The position numbers and the translations under genes were made by a program. Of a stretch of DNA of 25,331 nucleotides, positions 7,204 through 14,229 are shown piece by piece (position 1 is the stretch's first letter; each line of letters begins with the position of its first letter). Source of the stretch: CBDBKL01 sp965206675 (GTDB taxonomy: Bacteria; Bdellovibrionota; Bdellovibrionia; Bdellovibrionales; JAKFYE01); contig CBDBKL010000001.1 of NCBI GenBank assembly GCA_965206675.1, positions 1 to 25,331 of the forward strand. The letters run 5' to 3'. Under the pieces are notes generated by a model, which was given only the letters and a program-made list of their open reading frames with translations, was not told the origin of the DNA and made no database searches.

Positions 7204-7253
7204 AAATATGCCATCTACTTCGTTGCAATATGTCGCTTTGGTTTGTATCTGAC
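7192..7253 (-). repeat. Palindromic repeat family A, reverse partial copy
   Basis: Reading leftward it contains GTCAGATAC, ATTGCAACGAAGTAGATG and TTTTCAACAGTCCGT, all blocks of the intact copy at 22476-22606. The middle is deleted or diverged. The right-hand arm ACGGACTGTTGAAAA overlaps the last codons and supplies the stop codon of the heptose adenylyltransferase gene. Confidence 0.65.
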
Positions 7254-7287
7254 TTTTATAAAACAATTTTCTTTTTACATCAGGTGG

Positions 7288-7410
7288 GAAACTTTTTTCC
7301 AAGGCTTGCAAAAGCTCAGACAGTTCTGAGGGCCGCAGCTCGTCTCTCCCTTTGGGAGATACGCCCTGCGCCTCAGAAAACTCGTTTTGCAAACCTTGGA
7401 AAAAAGTTTC
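7288..7410. repeat. Long perfect-armed hairpin between convergent genes
   Basis: GAAACTTTTTTCCAAGG (7288-7304) is the exact reverse complement of 7394-7410. After one mismatch the pairing continues through TTGCAAAA on both sides. Inside there is a further TCTGAGG/CCTCAGA pair and a tip CTCCC-TTT-GGGAG. The 123 bases therefore fold into one long stem. It lies between two convergent genes and could end transcription from both sides. Confidence 0.75.
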
Positions 7411-7483
7411 TCTCAATAAGTTAAAAATTACTAGACTTATCTCTTCTCACGATATGCTCTGCTCTCGGAAAAGAAAAAATCAA
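7396..7483. repeat. Repeat family B, copy 1 (shared tail)
   Basis: This stretch matches 20577-20665 over its whole length: GAAAAA(A)GTTTC, TCAA(A)TAAGTTAAAAA, ATTACTAGA, CTCACGATA, then GG(A)AAAGAAAAA. Both copies lie between convergent genes and overlap or abut the stop codon of the leftward gene. A transcription-terminator role in both directions is likely but inferred. Confidence 0.65.
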
Positions 7484-7494
7484 AAATGACTTAC

Positions 7495-8604
7495 TTATTG
7501 GAAGCCGGCGACGAGATTTCCTGAAGTAAATCTTTCTATCTGTGACTTTGCATCCTGCATAGCCGTTCTGACTTGAGCCTCATTCTCTTGGGTAATAGCG
7601 GTATTAAGAGATGGAAGAATTGAAAGATAACTCTCTTGATATTGTCTAATTGTCTCCGGATCTTGAGAATTTGTTCCCGATAAGTTGTATTCCACAGAGC
7701 GTTTTAAGTATATGGCGACTTGATGTCGTGTAAAACTAGAAGGATCCCCAATAGAAGTGATGAGATTAGGAAGGTTATTAAACCTGATATAAGAGGCCAG
7801 GTAACCATTGATTTTGCGTATAGTTGTATTTTGAGTTTCGATACCTAATTGGTTTGTTAATAGAGCAAAACTATCAGGATGTGCATATGAACCTAGAGCT
7901 GCAATTCCATATTCTCTGATCTGTTTTGATTCATGATTGATCATTTCCTCAGAAACGGAGAAATAAACTGTATCGGAAATAACCCCTGTATTGTGTTTTT
8001 TGATAAAATCCATAAGTTTTGTGTATGAAGGTTCATTTATAAGATAGTTTTTCCACTGCTCAACAGCATCTCCATCCTCAGTAAAAGCTTGTGGAGGTAA
8101 GGCATTATTTTTTTCTTCTGCTGAAGAATTTCCAGAATCATTGAGAGCTACGTTATTGCTGCCTATTGGGGGTTGCTTCTTATCTTTTGCTTCCCCCTTT
8201 TTCTTATTTTCAGCAGCTTTGTTATTAGCTTGGGGAATTGTTTCCTTTGTCTCTTTCTTTTTAGCTATCTTTTTCTTCTTCTTTTTCTTTGATTTTTTTG
8301 CTTTTAGTTTTTTCGGAGATGTTTTTTTCTGTTTTACTCTTTGTTGTGTTCCAATAGCTTTGGAGCTGCCCCACTTGGGAGCTGCTGAAAGTGTTTTCTC
8401 ATGAGGGTTCTTTTTTTTCATTGGCCGGTTGAGATTGAGTTGCGAAGTAGGACCTCCTAAGTTATCAGTGAGTTCAAAGATTTCGTGGTGCTTTTTTCGA
8501 TTGTCTTTAACGTTTGATTTTTTAAAAACAATGAATAGGGGTGTAGAGATGAAGATAATAATAGCTAGACCTACGATGAGATTTTTACGTTGCCATAGGT
8601 TCAT
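7495..8604 (-). CDS. Membrane-anchored protein with poly-lysine linker and HEAT-like C-terminus
   Basis: A 369-residue protein of unrecognised family. Residues 9-27 form a single membrane anchor with a short basic cytoplasmic N-terminus (type II topology). Residues about 60-150 are a very lysine-rich, low-complexity linker including runs of seven lysines, followed by an Asn/Ser/Glu-rich stretch to about 175. Residues 185-360 are helical and look like HEAT-type repeats (for instance QIREYGIAALGSYAHPDSFALL and a later TRHQVAIYLKRSVEYN segment). The layout suggests a periplasmic helical domain on a long cationic tether, which might contact peptidoglycan or acidic polymers; this is speculation. 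The start codon is ATG at 8604. It converges with rfaE2 and diverges from the meaB-type gene. Confidence 0.7.
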   Translation of the reverse strand: MNLWQRKNLIVGLAIIIFISTPLFIVFKKSNVKDNRKKHHEIFELTDNLGGPTSQLNLNRPMKKKNPHEKTLSAAPKWGSSKAIGTQQRVKQKKTSPKKLKAKKSKKKKKKKIAKKKETKETIPQANNKAAENKKKGEAKDKKQPPIGSNNVALNDSGNSSAEEKNNALPPQAFTEDGDAVEQWKNYLINEPSYTKLMDFIKKHNTGVISDTVYFSVSEEMINHESKQIREYGIAALGSYAHPDSFALLTNQLGIETQNTTIRKINGYLASYIRFNNLPNLITSIGDPSSFTRHQVAIYLKRSVEYNLSGTNSQDPETIRQYQESYLSILPSLNTAITQENEAQVRTAMQDAKSQIERFTSGNLVAGFQ

Positions 8605-8783
8605 AAAGCCTCCCCCCCTTTCAATACTTTTATCGGAAAATCAGGACCTGACCTTAAGTCGGTGGAATATAGAAATAATTGGGGAAAAAGAGAGAATTCT
8701 TTTGAAATTTCATTGACTTATCTCTTATTTCTTGAATAGGACTAAGGTCTATTTTTAGACTTTCGTCGTATGGAGTTGAGACT

Positions 8784-9662
8784 TTGGACCTTCATCGTAA
8801 GATACAGCACTTTTTAAATTTAAAAGGTCGAGGTACAAATCGGGAATTTTCGGAATTTTTAAGTCAAATCGAAACTATTGGGCCTTCAATTTTTTCTTTT
8901 GAGAAGTTTTCTAAACCAAAGAAGCTATCTTTTCGCTTGGGTTTGACGGGCCCTCCGGGGGCGGGCAAGTCCACATTGATTAATGGGTTAATAGGAGAGT
9001 TGAGGAAAAGATCTCTAAAAGTTGGAGTCTTAGCAGTTGATCCTACAAGTCCTTTTTCTTCAGGTGCGCTTTTAGGAGATCGTATTAGGTATAATAATTA
9101 TTCTACAGATGAAAATGTTTTTATAAGATCTATTGGCTCTCGGGGGAGTTTGGGAGGGCTGTCAGGTATTGCTTATTTATTATTACGTGCTTTTGATCAC
9201 TGGAATTTTGATATCACATTAGTGGAAACTGTGGGAGTGGGGCAAACAGAACTTGAGGTTATGAATGTTGCTGATGGTGTATGTGTTGTTTTGGTTCCAG
9301 AAAGTGGTGATAGTGTTCAGGCGATGAAGGCAGGGCTTTTAGAGATTGCTGATTTTTTTGTTGTTAATAAAATGGATCGTCCTGGAGCCGATGTGTTTGC
9401 TAAGGAGTTAAAAACAAGTGGAGATTTGGATGAATTGAAAAAAGACGTACTTATGACGGAAGCCACTGAAAATCGGGGAGTATTGGATGTGGTGGAATGT
9501 GTTTTAAAAGCCATGGAGAGCGATTTTAAAAAACAAAGGCAAGATATCAGACGTTTACGAGCTGAAGCCTATGCTCTATTACAACTTAAGGCACAGTCAG
9601 ATATTCAGAAAGTGGCAGCTGGTGTGAGCTCAGAAGCTGATCTTATAGAGCTTTTAAAATAA
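8784..9662 (+). CDS. meaB: MeaB/ArgK-type P-loop GTPase
   Basis: A G3E-family GTPase related to MeaB, the chaperone that protects and reloads B12-dependent methylmalonyl-CoA mutase. Visible motifs are the Walker A loop GPPGAGKST (residues 56-64), VDPTSPFSSGALLGDRIR, ETVGVGQTELEV (switch/Walker B region) and the guanine-specificity motif NKMD (195-198). At 292 residues it is slightly shorter than typical members, the shortfall being at the C-terminal dimerisation arm. The start is TTG at 8784, with GGAG (8772-8775) eight bases upstream. A -35-like TTGACT is at 8713-8718, without a good -10. No mutase gene is present in the window, so the client enzyme is elsewhere or different. A DUF1820 gene follows after 63 bases. 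Confidence 0.92.
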   Translation: MDLHRKIQHFLNLKGRGTNREFSEFLSQIETIGPSIFSFEKFSKPKKLSFRLGLTGPPGAGKSTLINGLIGELRKRSLKVGVLAVDPTSPFSSGALLGDRIRYNNYSTDENVFIRSIGSRGSLGGLSGIAYLLLRAFDHWNFDITLVETVGVGQTELEVMNVADGVCVVLVPESGDSVQAMKAGLLEIADFFVVNKMDRPGADVFAKELKTSGDLDELKKDVLMTEATENRGVLDVVECVLKAMESDFKKQRQDIRRLRAEAYALLQLKAQSDIQKVAAGVSSEADLIELLK

Positions 9663-9725
9663 AAATTTCTATAGCAAATTTAGTTTATTGATATTTTTTA
9701 AACAAGGGTTTAAAAGGCTATTCTA

Positions 9726-10076
9726 ATGGCAACTAAGGATAAGACTTTTTATAAAGTAACATTTAGGGATCTTTCTGAGAACAAGGTGGTTGTTCTTAAG
9801 GTAAAGTCGGTGACGGATTCTCATTTAGGCTTGGGATTTGTCTGCTTATCGGATTTTATTTTTGAAAATAGAGGTGGGGGAAGGCTTCTTCTTCCAACAG
9901 AAGAGAATTGGAAGAAAAAATTTCAAAGCACAAAGGCTTTACATATTTCTTTGTATGCGATTTTGAGTATTGAAGAAGTGGGAGCTGATAACAAGGGTTT
10001 GGAATTTAAGAAGGATCGTTCGAATATTATCATGTTGGGTGACGCAGAGGGCGGCCCATGGACGCCAGGGCACTAA
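9726..10076 (+). CDS. DUF1820 family protein
   Basis: A 116-residue cytoplasmic protein matching the DUF1820 pattern: an opening YKVTFRDLSENKVVVLKV strand pair, then GLGFVCLSDFIFE, a LLPTEENWKKKFQSTK segment corresponding to the family's PxEExLKxEFxxVKR, and ISLYAILSIEEVG near the end. Its function is unknown; the family is small and found mostly in proteobacteria. The C-terminus has an extra 25-residue tail ending GGPWTPGH. It lies downstream of the meaB-type gene on the same strand and may be co-transcribed. The family call is from memory of the pattern, so moderately sure. Confidence 0.7.
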   Translation: MATKDKTFYKVTFRDLSENKVVVLKVKSVTDSHLGLGFVCLSDFIFENRGGGRLLLPTEENWKKKFQSTKALHISLYAILSIEEVGADNKGLEFKKDRSNIIMLGDAEGGPWTPGH

Positions 10077-10220
10077 ACCTTAAAAAATTCTAATTCATAT
10101 AGGCTTAGCTAATGAATAGCCTCTATAAGAGAATAGCTGGCTGGTGTTTATCACCGCCTTGGTCTAGAAAAAAAATAGTTTTTCATATTGTGCCCTTAAG
10201 GTATTAACATAAAACGTACC

Positions 10221-10691
10221 ATGTCTTTTATCACAAAGTGCTTTCCAATAACCCTACTGTTTCTTGTTGCTATAGGCTGCATAAAAAAAACTTCTTTTAG
10301 AGAAGATTTTCAAAAAGGGCCACTAGAGTTTAAAAACGTAATAGCAAAAAAGGGAGCTCCAAAGTCAAGTTATCAAACTCCCGAAAAGCAAATGATTTAC
10401 CATTATGATCAAGAATTCTTTCAAGTCGTAGATGGTGAGGTAAGCTATTATTATCGTAAACCAAAGGATAATGAGAAGACACTACAGTACTGGATGAGTC
10501 GCTGGCAAAATGATGTCTATGAATCTACAGAAGTGGGAAAAAATTCTGATAGTCATATTCCGCCCACTCTCTACTACGTCAATTACGATAATAATGAGCG
10601 GTTTATTTACAACTCTGCCTCTCGTGAAGTGTTACAAGTTATTTATAAACTCAATTTAAAAAGTAATGATAATGAATCTAAAGATCAATAA
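10221..10691 (+). CDS. Small lipoprotein
   Basis: A 156-residue lipoprotein precursor: hydrophobic residues 8-18 and a lipobox-like VAIGC place the lipidated cysteine at residue 20. The mature region contains KGAPKSSYQTPEKQMIYHYD, which recalls the G-x-P then aromatic-hydrophobic pattern of BamE/SmpA-like small lipoproteins, but the match is too weak to assign. The gene end overlaps the start of the large putative zinc peptidase by 26 bases, so the two are almost surely made together. A partner or anchoring role for that peptidase is an inference from the overlap alone. Confidence 0.75.
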   Translation: MSFITKCFPITLLFLVAIGCIKKTSFREDFQKGPLEFKNVIAKKGAPKSSYQTPEKQMIYHYDQEFFQVVDGEVSYYYRKPKDNEKTLQYWMSRWQNDVYESTEVGKNSDSHIPPTLYYVNYDNNERFIYNSASREVLQVIYKLNLKSNDNESKDQ

Positions 10692-13161
10692 TTGGTTTTT
10701 AAAAACCTTTATTCTTGTTATTTTAATAATTCTCTTTCAAATAGTAAGAGAACAAAAACCCTGGGAATCAAGAGCTCTTACGGAATTAGAGTTAAAATAC
10801 TCTCAAGTTAGGCAGGATTTGTCCCCAGCTACTGCTACAAGATCTTTGTCCTCTATTTCAAGAAATGTAAAGTGTGCAAAAGATCGGTACACTGTTGAGG
10901 AGATACAAAAAGACATTTCTGGATTTTTAGAGGAAAGAAAATTATTAGAACCCTACTCTTCACAAGATCAATGGAGAGGAATTGCTCTTCAGGGAATGCC
11001 AATGGGTTATGTTAACTATTTTTTAGGAGCTGAAGAGGTTTTATCTCCTGAAGTGGACGTCTCTCATTGTCAATCACCCCCTTGTGTTTTTAATACGATC
11101 TACGCAAGAGATCCTAATAATATTGCAGGATATATGTCATTCCTCTTTTTCTTAAAAACAGGATATTTTATTTCCGGAACTCGAGAAATACCTGAATTTG
11201 AAACGGCTCAGCCTTTGTCTTCCTATTATTTTCTGGATCAAGAATTTCACTGGTTTTGGGAATGGATGATGAGGATACCGGATGTATTTTTTGATATACA
11301 AAAATTAAATATTTATCGTTATGCACATGGAATGAGACCATCAAAATATCCAAGTGTTCGAGGTATAGCCTACTCTGATGGAAGGATTATTATTTTAGAT
11401 AGGGCGGATTTGGGAACGTTTTTTCATGAGTTTGCCCATATCTCTGATTATAAACATAAGTATTCATCTCAGGATAATTTTATGAATCTTTCTGGTTGGA
11501 ATAAAGTGATGTATCATGATTCGCAGGGGGATCTTGTCCATCGTTGGGAACATCGAGGGGGAGAAGAAGGTTTTGCAAACTTTATGACAGAAGATTGGGT
11601 GGGAACAGATGGTATAAAACATCTATATGCAAAAAAGAATCCAATAGAGGATTTTGCCTACCATGTCTCTGCTTATTTTGAACGAGCTGAAGAATTAAGA
11701 AATAAAGCTCCTGTTAAACTTAACTATCTTAAAGAAAATCTTTTTCAAGATAGAGATTACACTAATGAAGGAACTAAAGCATTTTACACATCAAAAATGT
11801 CAGATCATATTGAATCCAATCTTGAGCAATGGGTTTCTCACTGTCTGGGGTCCAGTGACTCTAAGAAAAGAAGTGAAACTTCTATTGAGAAATTGATTTC
11901 AGATGTAGAAGGGCGAGATTTCACTGGCCATCTCTTTTCCTGTATTGAAAGGTTGGTGAATCAAGGCCTAGAAAAATTTAAAACCGAACTTCAATATAAT
12001 GTTTTTGATGCTTGTGATTTTTTTGAAACAACGGGTTGGAAAGACAATGAGAAACGCAATCTTTTAGCAGCAAACCTACAAAACTATGAAAAAGTAATAA
12101 GAGAGAACCTAGCACTTAATAACTTTCGTAATCAACTAGCCAAAGATTTTGATGCGGGAGATATGGTTGTTGTATGTTTACAAGAGAATAATCCTGAAGA
12201 ATGCTTCTATGATAATGTGCGTGAGCTTATGGAGAAGATAGCCAAAAATTATACTTCATTACGGCAAGAGACTTTAGAATCTGAAATAAGGAGTGCTTCT
12301 TATGAACACTCGTATGCAAAATCGTATTCCATAGCAGTGAATCGAACGAAAAATGTTTTTCAAATACCTCGTCGTGAAATCAGAACAGCGGCTGAAGATC
12401 TTATTGCTAATTGTTCAACCCAAAGCCATTTACAAATCGATGAAGAAGCTCCTGTGTATTATGAAAACTCAACCTTCTCTTTTAAGCCTTGGTTTTTACA
12501 GTGTATTAACGTCAATTATGAGGAGAAACGGAGGGGATTTGTCGACAGGAAGGTAAGGCGACTTGAAGAAGTTGTGAATTATAATATAGAGTCGTCACTT
12601 ATCCCATTTGCCTATGAGGCCTATAGAAGTGACTTTTTGAACAGTATTAATATTTTTGTAAATCAGTTGGCAGAAGGGCAAAATAATGTATTGGAAGGCA
12701 GAAAAAATCAAATCCTAACAACAACCAAAGTGCATTTTGCGAACAATCAATACTGGCAATTAAATGAAGAGTTCAGAGATCTTTTTGGGACTTGTCGAGT
12801 AAAGGCCCGAGAAGTAATGAGTGGGATGATCGATGATAGACAGTACATTCTCAACTTTTTGCCTTCGTTTGCTAGTGAAGTTTGTGTGGACTTATCTGAA
12901 GATGAAACTTATAAGAACATTTTTGTGGGCGGACAAAGCGGTAGGGCATTAGAGTATTTTTTCATGGAAGAGTGGGGTGAAGCCAACAAAGACTGTAAAT
13001 CAAGATGGTGTAGAATGAGAAAAATAATTCCATCAGCAAATCGTGCGATGAAAAGATTTTCTGCTTATCAACGCGCTCAAGGTTTTGAAGGAAAAAAGGC
13101 TCTAACTCTTAGAGACTTAATTGCCTGGGCAAGGGTTAGGATAGATAAGATAAAAGATTAG
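10666..13161 (+). CDS. Large exported putative zinc metallopeptidase
   Basis: An 831-residue protein with one N-terminal hydrophobic segment (residues 11-26), either a membrane anchor or an uncleaved signal. A gluzincin-type zinc site is visible: HEFAH at 254-258 (HExxH), preceded by RIIILDRADLGTFF, and a downstream glutamate in NPIEDFAYHVSAYF (E328) that fits the third zinc ligand of ED-F-A type helices. Residues 350-831 are charged, mostly helical, and carry many cysteines in pairs or spread, in keeping with a disulphide-containing periplasmic protein. No known family was recognised for this C-terminal half. The start may be ATG 10666 or ATG 10672; either overlaps the upstream lipoprotein gene. 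The substrate is unknown. Peptidase assignment rests on the ligand pattern only. Confidence 0.65.
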   Translation: MIMNLKINNWFLKTFILVILIILFQIVREQKPWESRALTELELKYSQVRQDLSPATATRSLSSISRNVKCAKDRYTVEEIQKDISGFLEERKLLEPYSSQDQWRGIALQGMPMGYVNYFLGAEEVLSPEVDVSHCQSPPCVFNTIYARDPNNIAGYMSFLFFLKTGYFISGTREIPEFETAQPLSSYYFLDQEFHWFWEWMMRIPDVFFDIQKLNIYRYAHGMRPSKYPSVRGIAYSDGRIIILDRADLGTFFHEFAHISDYKHKYSSQDNFMNLSGWNKVMYHDSQGDLVHRWEHRGGEEGFANFMTEDWVGTDGIKHLYAKKNPIEDFAYHVSAYFERAEELRNKAPVKLNYLKENLFQDRDYTNEGTKAFYTSKMSDHIESNLEQWVSHCLGSSDSKKRSETSIEKLISDVEGRDFTGHLFSCIERLVNQGLEKFKTELQYNVFDACDFFETTGWKDNEKRNLLAANLQNYEKVIRENLALNNFRNQLAKDFDAGDMVVVCLQENNPEECFYDNVRELMEKIAKNYTSLRQETLESEIRSASYEHSYAKSYSIAVNRTKNVFQIPRREIRTAAEDLIANCSTQSHLQIDEEAPVYYENSTFSFKPWFLQCINVNYEEKRRGFVDRKVRRLEEVVNYNIESSLIPFAYEAYRSDFLNSINIFVNQLAEGQNNVLEGRKNQILTTTKVHFANNQYWQLNEEFRDLFGTCRVKAREVMSGMIDDRQYILNFLPSFASEVCVDLSEDETYKNIFVGGQSGRALEYFFMEEWGEANKDCKSRWCRMRKIIPSANRAMKRFSAYQRAQGFEGKKALTLRDLIAWARVRIDKIKD

Positions 13162-13619
13162 GGCGGAAAGCTTTTGAGTTTTACAAAGAAGACCATGTCC
13201 TATTAAGTACAAGCATAAAGATAAATGTTTCACTTCTAATCAAAATGTTTCATTATGAAAATAAGATATAAAATTTTTTTTATAGTTTTGTATAGATAAA
13301 CAATAAAGGGCAGTGCAAAGGTAGAGTATTTTTATAGAAAATTTTTTGACTCTAGTGTTTCATTTTAAGACATATTGTCTGTTCAAAGGTACAGTGTCTG
13401 CACTTCAACACAATTGTATTAAAAACAAATAACATTTTATTTGAGTCAAAGGTATAGTCTTTCTGTCCTAAAGCAATATGACATATTATTGACTCATAGA
13501 AATCCTTAAAAATCAGTTAAAATAGTAAATAAGGCAGAGGGATTAAGCGAGAATAATTATGACTAATATTGGTTGTTCTTAAGAGGCACTGAATTATTGT
13601 TAAAAAGTAGGGTGGGAAG
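13162..13619. other. AT-rich intergenic region with repeated short motifs
   Basis: These 458 bases hold no convincing gene. They are markedly AT-rich and contain three copies of CAAAGGTANAGT (listed separately), three TGTTTCA(C/T)T motifs (near 13226, 13243 and 13356) and two TTGACTC motifs. A promoter for the downstream coiled-coil/kinase operon is expected here, but no single -35/-10 pair is convincing. Confidence 0.5.
13316..13458 (+). repeat. Three spaced copies of CAAAGGTANAGT
   Basis: The 12-base motif occurs at 13316-13327, 13384-13395 and 13447-13458, varying only at one base (G, C, T). Copies begin 68 and 63 bases apart. The intervening sequences are not alike, so this is a repeated site and not a tandem duplication. 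Binding sites for a regulator of the downstream operon are the simplest reading. Confidence 0.55.
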
Positions 13620-14027
13620 ATGGACAAAGTACTTATACTTCTAATAGAACGAAATAAGTATATTCAAAAACTTTATGAGGTAAATCATAAAGAAATAAAT
13701 CGTATTACAGCAAATTGTTTTGATCATGTGGAAGAATTTTATAAGATAAGAGGCCATCTTTTAGATATTATTCAAAACCTAGAGGAAATGCTCGATCAAG
13801 CTCTTAAGACAACGCATCTCCCTGTTACAAAACGCATAAAAAGTAAAATTCAAAATATTCTGGAAGAAAAAGATAAGACAGTAAAAAAGATACTTCAGCA
13901 AGATTTAGAAATTTTATCTATAATAGAGCAGAGAAAAACTCAAATGATTCAAAAGTTACAGGTTTTAAATGATGAGGATAAAACCACCTTATCTCCTGAA
14001 AGAAGAAGGGCTCGAGAAGGAGCTTAA
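13620..14027 (+). CDS. Coiled-coil hypothetical protein
   Basis: A 135-residue protein, almost wholly helical with heptad-like spacing of Ile/Leu, rich in Lys, Glu and Gln, and with a basic C-terminus (SPERRRAREGA). No signal peptide. Size and character resemble small flagellar export chaperones of the FlgN/FliT type or secretion-apparatus stalk proteins, but no diagnostic motif is present and I do not assign it. A GGGTGGGA stretch before the ATG may serve for ribosome binding. It precedes the histidine kinase gene by 202 bases on the same strand, so it may belong to the same regulatory unit. Confidence 0.65.
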   Translation: MDKVLILLIERNKYIQKLYEVNHKEINRITANCFDHVEEFYKIRGHLLDIIQNLEEMLDQALKTTHLPVTKRIKSKIQNILEEKDKTVKKILQQDLEILSIIEQRKTQMIQKLQVLNDEDKTTLSPERRRAREGA

Positions 14028-14091
14028 TTCATTGATCAATTTATAAGATGTCTTTTATTAAAATACGAAATATATAGTAAACTAACTTTGG

Positions 14092-14127
14092 TTTTCTGGT
14101 TGATTTACTCAAAAAAGTTCCAGAAAA
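14092..14127. other. Inverted repeat between coiled-coil gene and kinase gene
   Basis: TTTTCTGG (14092-14099) and CCAGAAAA (14120-14127) are perfect 8-base inverted repeats around a 20-base spacer. The following sequence is A/T-rich but not a clean T-run. It could be a weak terminator or a regulator site for the kinase gene. Confidence 0.3.
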
Positions 14128-14229
14128 TTTAAAGATATTTTCGATATGCGAGAACTATTTTGAAGTATAATAGATGCTCTCTCAAATTCGAAAAATATTA
14201 AATTTATAAAAGGTGATGGGAGAGAATGC

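Noticed and set aside
7177..7424. Open frames on both strands through the 7192-7410 repeats
   Set aside because: Mirror-image composition caused by the long inverted repeat; no family match and no good ribosome-binding site.
8141..8404. Phe-rich open frame on the + strand
   Set aside because: It is the complement of the poly-lysine linker of the leftward gene (AAG/AAA read as CTT/TTT).
10101..10154. Short palindromes (AGGCT/AGCCT and GGTG-TTTAT-CACC) after the DUF1820 gene
   Set aside because: Stems of 4-5 bp without adjoining T-runs are expected by chance in AT-rich DNA.
13316..13458. CRISPR-like array (three 12-base repeats)
   Set aside because: Repeats are too short, spacers of 51-56 bases are unequal and AT-rich, and no cas gene is near.
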